From: an uncultured bacterium
Lineage (GTDB): Bacteria; Actinomycetota; Coriobacteriia; Coriobacteriales; Coriobacteriaceae
DNA: 64,000 nucleotides
Direction of reading: 5' to 3'
NCBI GenBank assembly: GCA_905214525.1
Contig: CAJMMN010000009.1
Span: forward strand, 4,992-68,991
The notes beneath the pieces were generated by a model. The model was not told the DNA's origin, did not search any database, and was given only the letters and a program-made list of their open reading frames with translations. This document shows, piece after piece, positions 57,982 to 64,000 of this stretch. Numbering within the stretch: position 1 is the first letter of the stretch; the number at the start of each line of letters is the position of its first letter. Made by a program: the position numbers and the translations under genes.

Positions 57982-58452
57982 TCATCGGGCGAGCTCTTGC
58001 ACCGTCATGCCCAATGTCGTCCGGGTCGGGTCATGGCGTTTCCGCACCCTGTCGCACAGGGAGGGCGAGGGCATGCGCGCGAACATGCCGGGGTCCATGG
58101 CGCGGATCTCCCGTTCGTGGGAGACGAGCGCGTCGATGACGTCCTGCACGCGTGCGCGCAGCAGATCATGCCATCTGCCGGGCCATGTCTCGCACATCGC
58201 GGCGGAGCACACCATGGCCTCGTCGCCCGCGGCCTTGATGTACCGGGTGTGCGCGGGCAGGGCGAGGATCTCCTGGATCCATTGCCAGTCGTCGCCGCGG
58301 GCGGCGTCGATCTCGCCGGAGAGCATCCTCCATGCGTCGAACGTCGCGTCGAGCATGATCGACGCCTGTTCCCATGTCATGGGGATCGCGGGGATCTGCA
58401 GGGTGACGGCGTCGGGTTCGGCCCCTGCCGGGGCCGTCATCATCGTGATCAT
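57982..58452 (-). CDS. Hypothetical protein of the replication block
   Basis: 156 residues, helical and Met/Trp-rich (MTWEQASIMLDATFDAWRMLSGEIDAARGDDWQWIQEIL; DEAMVCSAAMCETWPGRWHDLL). Start overlaps the stop of the previous gene (ATGA) with GAAAGGAAC upstream; an in-frame ATG three codons later is also possible. No domain recognised. Confidence 0.55.
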   Translation of the reverse strand: MITMMTAPAGAEPDAVTLQIPAIPMTWEQASIMLDATFDAWRMLSGEIDAARGDDWQWIQEILALPAHTRYIKAAGDEAMVCSAAMCETWPGRWHDLLRARVQDVIDALVSHEREIRAMDPGMFARMPSPSLCDRVRKRHDPTRTTLGMTVQELAR

Positions 58453-59426
58453 GGTCGTTCCTTTCGTTCCTCTATGGTTCGCGGGCCTCGTCGTCCGGCT
58501 TCCCGTTGTCCTTTCGTTTGTTCTTTCACTCGTCCATCGCCGGTTTTCGGCCGATTACGGGCGCCTGTGCCGGCGCATGCCCTGAGGTAGAGGTAGCGGT
58601 CCAGTCTCGGGGTGGTCCCGTTGTGGTGGGCTTCGAGCCAGTGGCGGATCTCCCTGAGCAGGGGACGGGCGCGGTTCGAGGTCATGCATCGGGTCAGGAT
58701 CCGTTTCCATGCGGCGAGTCCCCATTCGGCCTGGACCGCGAGGGCGAGGGCCTCCATGTCCGTCTTGTATCCGGCGCTGACCGGCAATGGGGCGTCCGCC
58801 GTGTCGCCGTCCCATTGCCGGTAGCTTTCCCGGTCGCCCGCGGCGGGCGATCCGGGGCTCTCGCCGTCGCCGTCGCGTCCCTCGAAGATGTCGGATGCGT
58901 CGCAGATCACGTCGGAGTCGGCGAGGGTCTGCTCGTGCCGGCGCCACCGTTCCCACGCCGTGCGGTCGTCCGGGTCCGTGGGCGGTTTCAGCCTTCCCGC
59001 GCGCCGTTCCGGGGTCTGGGTCATGCCCGTGCGGTGTTTGGGCCGTTGGGTTTTGAACCATTCGCCGACCACGGTGCCGGTGAGCTGGTTGACGAACGCG
59101 GCCAGGCTCGTCGCCCCTCCCTCGTCCCGGTCCGTGTTGGTGCGGTGCCAGTAGTCGAGTCGACGGATGGTGCGTATCGTCAGGTCGCTCATGACCTCGT
59201 CCGTGGCCCATGCCCAGTCGCGGCCCAGCTGCCGGCGCACGCGCGCCCGGTTGTCCTCCAGCGCGGCGTCGAGCCGGACGGCGACCTGGTCGGCGAGGCG
59301 GGCTCGCATGAGCCTGGCCCCGGCTTGGTCCCCGTCGTTCTCGAGACGTTCGAGGGCCTTCAGGTCCATGGGGTCGGCGAGGCAGCGGATCAGCGTGTCC
59401 GTCAACGGTTCATCGCTTTTCCTCAT
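58449..59426 (-). CDS. Conserved-looking hypothetical protein
   Basis: 325 residues. The best-defined segment is RQLGRDWAWATDEVMSDLTIRTIRRLDYWHRTNTDRDEGGATSLAAFVNQLTGTVVGEWFKTQRP near 65-130, which looks like a structured helical domain. The middle is acidic. The C-terminal 100 residues are basic (RILTRCMTSNRARPLLREIRHWLEAHHNG) and could bind nucleic acid. It lies two bases after the SpdB-like gene and is probably co-translated with it. Role unknown. Confidence 0.6.
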   Translation of the reverse strand: MRKSDEPLTDTLIRCLADPMDLKALERLENDGDQAGARLMRARLADQVAVRLDAALEDNRARVRRQLGRDWAWATDEVMSDLTIRTIRRLDYWHRTNTDRDEGGATSLAAFVNQLTGTVVGEWFKTQRPKHRTGMTQTPERRAGRLKPPTDPDDRTAWERWRRHEQTLADSDVICDASDIFEGRDGDGESPGSPAAGDRESYRQWDGDTADAPLPVSAGYKTDMEALALAVQAEWGLAAWKRILTRCMTSNRARPLLREIRHWLEAHHNGTTPRLDRYLYLRACAGTGARNRPKTGDGRVKEQTKGQREAGRRGPRTIEERKERP

Positions 59427-59428
59427 GG

Positions 59429-60610
59429 TCAGAACCTTCCGGGATGCTCGCGGCGCAGCGTGTGCAGGCGTCGTTTGGCCGTGGTGGTGGACGAGGCGAG
59501 ACCGTCGGCCACGGCCCGGGTCGAGGTGACCGTCTCGCCGTTGGCCTTCAGCTTGTCGGCCCATGCGAGCCATTCGTCGGGGTCGAAGCCGGCCGTCGTC
59601 TTGTGAGCCGGCTCACCGGCTTTTGGGCCGGCATCGTGGGCCGATCCCGTGTCGGAGGAACGGTCCGGGCCGGACATGGCCCCTTCGTGGGATTCCGCGG
59701 GTCCGGGTTCGGCGTGGCCCGCATGACCCCCTGCCTCCGGGCCCGGCTGGCCCTTGGGATCCATCTCGGGTTTCCGGCCCATGCGGTCCTGGTCCGCAAG
59801 GTCCTGGTCCGCATGGGCCTGGTCCATGCGGACCATGTGGATTGTGGACTCCGTGGGCCTTGCGGACGTCGTGGTCGTGGACGTCACGGAGGGCCATGAG
59901 AGGTCCTGGTCGAACGGGATGTCCTCCGGATCCTCCTTCTTTCCCCGATTCGCGTCGGTTTCCGCTTGGGCCGGCGGGTCGAACAGGTAGCGGTCCAGCG
60001 GGTCGGCGGGCGCGGGTTCCGTGGCTTTGCCCGGCTCCGGTCCGGCCGTCGGCGTGGGGATGGCCCGCGGGTTTTCCGTCCGGACCGGTTCCGTGCCGGC
60101 CGTTTCCGGCGTGGCTGCGGCGGGTCCGGCGTGCCCGTCATCGGGGCCGGCGGCCTTGCCGGTGGTCCTGGCGAGTTTGTCCTGGCGGTCGCCGGCGATG
60201 ATCACGATCAGATGCGTCGAGTAGAGCAGGGCGATGGGCGGGATGCTCATGATCGCGGGCGCACCCCACGTGGGGAGCATGCCGCCGGCGTTGAGCCATG
60301 CGTGCAACGCGTTGCCCGTCACGCTGAACAGGCTGAACAGCACGAGTCCGGCCCACGGGTACCAGCGTCCGCGGATGTGGCCTTTGCGGAATCCCCATGT
60401 CGCCCACGTGCACAGGAGGATCGTGCCGTCCACGCACAGGGGGCCTCCCCATGACAGGAGCGGGTTGATGCCGCTGGACACGAACACGAGCCTCAACGCG
60501 TCGAAGCTCAGCACGAACGCGATGACCGCGATCATCACGCCCACCGTCACGCCGGGCAGCATGCTCACGCTCTCCCGCCCGTCCACTTCCTTGGTTTTCT
60601 TGTCGTTCAT
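59429..60610 (-). CDS. SpdB/DUF2637-type membrane protein
   Basis: 393 residues. Four membrane segments within the first 140 (VTVGVMIAVIAFVLSFDAL, LLSWGGPLCVDGTILLCTWAT, WAGLVLFSLFSVTGNALH, and IMSIPPIALLYSTHLIVII) match DUF2637, the SpdB group of actinobacterial plasmid spread proteins. The second half is a long disordered region with DQ/AD repeats, ending in a small helix-turn-helix-like domain (STRAVADGLASSTTTAKRRLHTLRR). SpdB proteins aid spread of Streptomyces plasmids through mycelium. In a unicellular host the role may be in mating pores. Confidence 0.8.
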   Translation of the reverse strand: MNDKKTKEVDGRESVSMLPGVTVGVMIAVIAFVLSFDALRLVFVSSGINPLLSWGGPLCVDGTILLCTWATWGFRKGHIRGRWYPWAGLVLFSLFSVTGNALHAWLNAGGMLPTWGAPAIMSIPPIALLYSTHLIVIIAGDRQDKLARTTGKAAGPDDGHAGPAAATPETAGTEPVRTENPRAIPTPTAGPEPGKATEPAPADPLDRYLFDPPAQAETDANRGKKEDPEDIPFDQDLSWPSVTSTTTTSARPTESTIHMVRMDQAHADQDLADQDRMGRKPEMDPKGQPGPEAGGHAGHAEPGPAESHEGAMSGPDRSSDTGSAHDAGPKAGEPAHKTTAGFDPDEWLAWADKLKANGETVTSTRAVADGLASSTTTAKRRLHTLRREHPGRF

Positions 60611-60660
60611 ACCGGTTCCTCTCCGGCCGGCCCTCATGGCCGGCCTTCTCTGCTAACGGG

Positions 60661-61896
60661 TCAGGCGCATTCCGACGCGACGGTCAGGATCTGGTCGAAC
60701 AGTCCGTTGACCTCGTCCTGGTCGCGGCTGCGGTCGTTCTCGTCGGCGGGCCACATGTCCTCGAGGTCGTGGTCGACGAGGCGCATGAACGGGCCCACGT
60801 TGGCCAGCACGCCCTTGATGTCACGGCCGGCGCGGGTGACGATCTCGTCGACGGTCTCGCTTCCCGGCCGCCAGCGTTCGGAGCTCATCAACTCCACGAG
60901 GCGGGCCAGTCCGGCGTTCGCGTCTCCCGCGGCGGTGCGGAACGCTTCCACGAAGTTCATGTCGTCCGCGGCGAGACGGTCGCCTCCCAGGTCGATTGCA
61001 GTATTGTCGGGCAGCACGCCGATCGCGCCGGTCTCGTCGACCGGTGCGGGGGCCGCGGGTTCGAGTCCCTCGCTCATGCGCCGCATGGTCTCGCGTTTGA
61101 TGCTCGCGCAGATCGTGGATTGCGCCATGTCGAGCTTCGCGGCGATCTCCTGCTGGGTCATGCCCTGGCCGCCCTCCTCGACGGGCAGGTTCATGTCATG
61201 GATCTTCGCGTCGAGTTCGAGGCGTTCCGCCGGCGTGAGCTCCGGCACGCTGTGGCGTTTGCCGTCCGTGCCCACGACCGGCTTCGGCTTCGCGGAGGCG
61301 CCCTTCGGGGATTTCTTGTTCTTTTTCAGGACACGTCCGATCGTCATGTCGGTCACTCCGAGCGCGGCGGCGAGGGCCACGTTGCTGATCGGGTCGTCCT
61401 GGAAGCTGAGGATGAGGTTGGTGCGTTGCTGGACGGTGAGACGGACCGCGTCGGCGGTGAACCTGTCCTGGCACATCCGGTTCCAGCCGATCTGTCCCGC
61501 GGGGTATCCGAGGGCGATCCAGGCGCGTCCGTCGTATGCCTGGGCGATCAGGTCGTGAAGGCGTTTCTGGCTTTTCGCGGTCTCGTAGAGCTGTTCCTGG
61601 ATGTCGCCGACGAGCTGTTCGGCCTGTTCGCGGGTGAAGTCGCTTTGGTTCGTGTCGACGCCCATGTTGACGGGCAGGTGGTCGCGCGTGTATTCGATGA
61701 CCGCGTCGCCTGCCGTGGCCTCCCCCGGTTCCGGCTCGTCTATGATGCGGATCGGCTCGGGAGCGCCCTCGGCCGAGTCCGGCTCCTCCACGGCGGGCAC
61801 GTCGACGATCTCGACGTCCTGCCATGCGGGTTCGTTCTGTGAATATCGGGGTTCACTGGCGGTCGGCTGGGTGGGGTTGATGTAAGAATTGGTCAT
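60661..61896 (-). CDS. ParB-like DNA-binding protein with two HTH motifs
   Basis: 411 residues from the ATG after AAGGAGCC. The N-terminal 80 residues are acidic. A helical middle (EQAEQLVGDIQEQLYETAKSQKRLHDLIAQAYDGRAWIALGY) precedes a helix-turn-helix (NVALAAALGVTDMTIGRVLKK), and a second follows (MTQQEIAAKLDMAQSTICASIKRE). Such proteins are often annotated as plasmid partition or ParB-like. Four 20-bp iterons immediately upstream are its likely binding site. No ParA ATPase gene is visible in the window. Confidence 0.6.
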   Translation of the reverse strand: MTNSYINPTQPTASEPRYSQNEPAWQDVEIVDVPAVEEPDSAEGAPEPIRIIDEPEPGEATAGDAVIEYTRDHLPVNMGVDTNQSDFTREQAEQLVGDIQEQLYETAKSQKRLHDLIAQAYDGRAWIALGYPAGQIGWNRMCQDRFTADAVRLTVQQRTNLILSFQDDPISNVALAAALGVTDMTIGRVLKKNKKSPKGASAKPKPVVGTDGKRHSVPELTPAERLELDAKIHDMNLPVEEGGQGMTQQEIAAKLDMAQSTICASIKRETMRRMSEGLEPAAPAPVDETGAIGVLPDNTAIDLGGDRLAADDMNFVEAFRTAAGDANAGLARLVELMSSERWRPGSETVDEIVTRAGRDIKGVLANVGPFMRLVDHDLEDMWPADENDRSRDQDEVNGLFDQILTVASECA

Positions 61897-61906
61897 GATT
61901 GGCTCC

Positions 61907-61986
61907 TTCTGGTCCGACGATTGGTCTTCTGGTCCGACGATTGGTCTTCTGGTCCGACGATTGGTCTTCTGGTCCGACGATTGGTC
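61907..61986. repeat. Four perfect 20-bp iterons
   Basis: Four head-to-tail copies of TTCTGGTCCGACGATTGGTC, with a degenerate fifth near 62009-62027. They sit 10 bases upstream of the ParB-like start codon. Probable binding site for that protein: centromere, operator, or both. Confidence 0.85.
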
Positions 61987-62109
61987 GGGGTCGGTCTTGC
62001 CGGCTCCTTCTGATGTGATGATTGGTGGGGTTGGCTTCTGCTGGTTCCCTCGCCCGAGCCGGATTCGTCCGGTAAGGGGCAATGCAAATGGGTAAAGGAT
62101 GGGACCATC

Positions 62110-62152
62110 GCCCGCACGCGAACGGCAATTCGCGTGCGGGCATTCTCTTTTT
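62110..62152 (+). terminator. Intrinsic terminator reading rightward
   Basis: GCCCGCACGCGAA / TTCGCGTGCGGGC (13-base arms, six-base loop) followed by ATTCTCTTTTTC. No coding sequence on this strand ends here, so it either attenuates the next gene or ends a short RNA started in the iteron region. Confidence 0.8.
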
Positions 62153-62196
62153 CACGGACCGTCCCGTGCGCCCGATATCACCTGTGGGACGCGTGG

Positions 62197-62697
62197 ATGG
62201 ATGGAACGGATATCGTCTCCAAGCACAATCGATCGGCGGTCATGATGGAAGACAACACTGCGGGCTTCTCCCTCGTCCTCCGCCGCCGTCTCATGACGGT
62301 GGACCGGATATCCGGGTTCCTGCAGGGCGCATCGATGCCCCTGCGTCTCCGTGTCTCCCCGATCATGACGGTCCGGGCGGCTCTGCGTTACGAGGCGCTG
62401 GCCCGTGACGAAACGGTGCTCGCGCGGCGGGCGCGTCTGGCCTGGCTGGCCTATCGCATGGCCGTCGCCGATGGTCTGTTCCGTAATGTCACGGATCCCG
62501 CCGTCATGGATGGGCTGCGTTGGATGCTGTCCACGGGGATCACGGACGGCGAGCTGTTCGACGCAGGGCTCTCGTCCGGCATCGTGCTCGCCGCCGCGAC
62601 CTGTGACGACGCGTATGGGTTCGTCCTCGGCGTCGCTTCCGCGGTCGCCGAGGGGCGTCGATCCGCTGTGGCCGCCGTGGGCCGCACGCGCTTGTAG
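62197..62697 (+). CDS. Hypothetical protein
   Basis: About 166 residues; the start could also be at 62242. Helical and Ala/Leu/Met-rich (MTVRAALRYEALARDETVLARRARLAWLAYRMAVADGLF; FDAGLSSGIVLAAATCDDAYGFVLGVASAVAEGRRSAV). No domain recognised. A terminator lies 45 bases before it, so transcription may be attenuated. Codon use supports a gene. Confidence 0.5.
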   Translation: MDGTDIVSKHNRSAVMMEDNTAGFSLVLRRRLMTVDRISGFLQGASMPLRLRVSPIMTVRAALRYEALARDETVLARRARLAWLAYRMAVADGLFRNVTDPAVMDGLRWMLSTGITDGELFDAGLSSGIVLAAATCDDAYGFVLGVASAVAEGRRSAVAAVGRTRL

Positions 62698-62772
62698 GGT
62701 TGGCATTCCTGGTTCTCTCTTTTCGCTGCAGATGGGTGGTGGATGGGTTTGTTTCGGGTAAGGGATGGTTGT

Positions 62773-63198
62773 TCATCCCACCGGGATGGGCCGGCAAGCC
62801 CGGTTCCCGGTGCGCGTGGGGACGGCAATCCCCGACGCAAGTCTCTTATGATGTTCGGCCGTGACGCTGCGCTCCACGACCTGGTCCTCGATACGGACGC
62901 CGGCGGCGCGCAGGAAACGGATGTCGCGTGCCACGTGCTCTCCGCGCAGCAGCGTCGCACCGGATAGGATCCGTTCGATCCCATCCACGTAGATGTTCAA
63001 CGGCAGACGGTTCGCCAGGTTCACGTTCACCCCTCCTGCCGGCACGCTCTTCCAGCCGTCTTCCCTGACGGGGTGGAAGAACGCGTCGAACACCGTGCGA
63101 TGCGCCTGCCTGTCGACGATGCGCAATCCGACAATCTCCCCGCATTCGGGAGTCGGTCCGGTCACGCACAACCGAAGCCACAACACTCTCTCGCTCAT
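62773..63198 (-). CDS. Degenerate DEDD exonuclease-fold protein (tentative)
   Basis: 141 residues. The strand-loop pattern follows DnaQ/RNase T-type domains: LWLRLCVTGPTPECGEIVGLRIVD, then FDAFFHPV, and LLRGEHVARDIRFLRAAGV in place of the usual G-H-N-x-x-F-D-x-x-F-L. The first D-x-E pair is replaced (R-L-C), so catalysis is doubtful. It may be a structural or binding relative. Overlaps the HTH gene upstream (ATGA). Confidence 0.4.
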   Translation of the reverse strand: MSERVLWLRLCVTGPTPECGEIVGLRIVDRQAHRTVFDAFFHPVREDGWKSVPAGGVNVNLANRLPLNIYVDGIERILSGATLLRGEHVARDIRFLRAAGVRIEDQVVERSVTAEHHKRLASGIAVPTRTGNRACRPIPVG

Positions 63199-63461
63199 GC
63201 CGTCACCCCTTCTTGACATCCAGGCTCGGGACTATCGGAAAGTCCATAAATATAATCCGTGGAGACATTGAAGGCCTTCGCACTGTTCAACACATCTGAC
63301 GAACTCATGCGAGTCTTTCCAGCCAATTTCGTCGAAGCGGTGCCTTGCGAGCAATGCAATACCTCTGCCGCATACCTCTGCTGAGTCATATTGGCTTTGC
63401 GTCGAAGAGCATCCACTCGTTCTCCCATGAATTTTTCCATAGTTTTATTGACCACACTCAT
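63195..63461 (-). CDS. XRE-type HTH regulator
   Basis: About 88 residues; ATGs at 63440 and 63428 are alternatives. The helix-turn-helix is ERVDALRRKANMTQQRYAAEVLHCSQGTASTKLAGKTRMSSSDV, typical of phage repressor-like proteins. No ribosome site; TTGATT with TTGTAT, 17 bases apart, would start RNA at the ATG, so a leaderless message is likely. Composition is A+T-richer than the element core. Divergent from the next regulator. Confidence 0.75.
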   Translation of the reverse strand: MSVVNKTMEKFMGERVDALRRKANMTQQRYAAEVLHCSQGTASTKLAGKTRMSSSDVLNSAKAFNVSTDYIYGLSDSPEPGCQEGVTA

Positions 63462-63512
63462 ACAATAACACAATATTGGACAAATCAATATCAATGAGAT
63501 TAAAATATAAAT
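63462..63512. promoter_or_regulatory. Divergent promoter region of two HTH regulators
   Basis: 51 bases, very A+T-rich. Rightward TTGGAC and TAAAAT (19-base spacing) would start RNA at the ATG of the right gene; leftward elements do the same for the left gene. Overlapping control resembles a phage genetic switch. Confidence 0.5.
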
Positions 63513-64000
63513 ATGAGGAAACGAACAGTACTTGAGAACGCCCAGACAGAACTGCACGACAGCGGACTTCCTGCCGCCTTGAGTCAGATCATTGCCGAAA
63601 ATGTATGGCTATTAAAAAAACGTGGCAAGGTAACCCAGACCGAATTAGCCTCAGCCATGCATCTCACTCAGTCTACTTTGAGCCTGAAGCTAGGAGGCAA
63701 AGTCAAGTGGAATTCCGACGATCTTGCATACTTATCCGCATTCTTCAATGTCTCTGTTGCGTACCTCGTGACGAACAATGTCACCATGCCATCAGACCAT
63801 TATCAACCTCAACAACATGTTGAGGTTGATAATGCGACCCCATCCCAAGAACTTGCCGGAGCAGCTGGTCCGCGTTACATCGTGAGGCCAGACGACGGTG
63901 CTGAGAATACGAAAAAGCGCGGAGCGAACAATTCGCCCCGCGCCATCGTGATGCCGTATGACCCGGACTTTTGGGTGCCCTCGGTGGGACTCGAACCCAC
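63513..64000 (+). CDS. XRE-type HTH regulator, open through the window end
   Basis: The frame begins RKRTVLENAQTELHDSGLP and stays open for 162 codons to the last base. The helix-turn-helix is KVTQTELASAMHLTQSTLSLKLGGKVKWNSDDLAYLSAFFNV. The final codons read VPSVGLEP because the frame runs across the antisense tRNA 3' end, a typical sign that an element boundary lies inside the tRNA gene. No ribosome site, fitting a leaderless start. It probably forms a bistable or repressor pair with the divergent regulator. Confidence 0.7.
   Translation, partial: MRKRTVLENAQTELHDSGLPAALSQIIAENVWLLKKRGKVTQTELASAMHLTQSTLSLKLGGKVKWNSDDLAYLSAFFNVSVAYLVTNNVTMPSDHYQPQQHVEVDNATPSQELAGAAGPRYIVRPDDGAENTKKRGANNSPRAIVMPYDPDFWVPSVGLEP
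63977..64000 (-). tRNA. 3' part of a tRNA gene (isotype uncertain, possibly Arg)
   Basis: Reading the minus strand: GTGGG-TTCGAGT-CCCAC is a perfect T arm, followed by the seven-base acceptor strand CGAGGGC and discriminator A. CCA is not encoded. The anticodon lies outside the window, so the isotype cannot be fixed; the acceptor CGAGGGC is seen in some actinobacterial tRNA-Arg genes. tRNA 3' ends are frequent integration sites, and the element lies on the 3' side here. Confidence 0.8.

Noticed and set aside
1..64000. CRISPR array
   Set aside because: The only regular direct repeats seen are the 9-bp coding repeat and the 20-bp iterons, both head-to-tail without spacers. No cas genes were recognised.
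1..64000. Insertion sequences or integrase genes
   Set aside because: No DDE transposase, tyrosine recombinase or serine recombinase motifs were recognised in any likely gene. The HTH protein at 52,955-53,353 resembles a transposase helix-turn-helix only, without a catalytic domain.

Overview
The window looks like a large conjugative element from a Bifidobacterium-like actinobacterium: either an integrative conjugative element or a megaplasmid. The evidence is G+C-rich DNA, AAGGAG-type ribosome binding sites, long chains of genes that overlap by ATGA or TGATG, a class C sortase with LPXTG-type surface proteins, an SpdB/DUF2637 protein and a MobF relaxase. Nothing in the sequence names a species. 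No integrase or transposase was recognised. The window ends inside a tRNA gene, a common integration site, so the right edge may be an attachment site.

Layout. 1-11,140: a surface module with the end of a giant InlB-repeat LPXTG protein, its overlapping class C sortase, and a coiled-coil CAP-domain protein ending in LASTG. 11,225-15,751: an orphan HigA antitoxin, small cargo genes, a complete YefM-YoeB pair and membrane proteins. 16,020-23,781: a rightward transfer operon with a VirB4-type ATPase, a VirD4/TraG coupling protein and bitopic accessory proteins. 23,816-26,182: a PIN-toxin relic and a HipA-like kinase. 26,241-31,781: a leftward relaxase operon with two zinc-binding partners. 31,782-32,800: a gene-free stretch with a dense GGWCC array, a candidate oriT or centromere. 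32,801-41,572: leftward accessory genes (antitoxins, a RelBE pair, SSB, DUF3846, DUF4192, a class II glutamine amidotransferase and a cysteine-rich amidoligase), interrupted by three copies of an unusual structured, promoter-bearing intergenic element.

41,952-56,052 is a cargo and defence-like region: HTH regulators, a PBECR-like nuclease, TacA-TacT, RecQ with a triple-HTH regulator, an ADP-ribosyltransferase-like protein, a PD-(D/E)XK-like protein, AbiEi-AbiEii, a HicA-like protein with a winged-helix partner, and a GNAT enzyme. 56,199-61,986 is a replication and maintenance block: an HTH replication initiator with palindromic iterons and an A+T-rich stretch inside its own coding region, small coupled genes, SpdB, and a ParB-like protein preceded by four 20-bp iterons. 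62,197-64,000 has small genes, a divergent pair of HTH regulators that is A+T-richer than its surroundings, and the tRNA 3' end.

How it may work together (inference). The relaxase nicks at an origin near 32 kb, the coupling protein and VirB4 ATPase drive export, the accessory proteins and SpdB help at the envelope, the RepA-like initiator and ParB-like protein maintain the element, and many toxin-antitoxin pairs stabilise it. The amidoligase/amidotransferase pair, the RecQ-ART-nuclease cluster and the three-copy structured element are the parts least explained by known conjugation functions.
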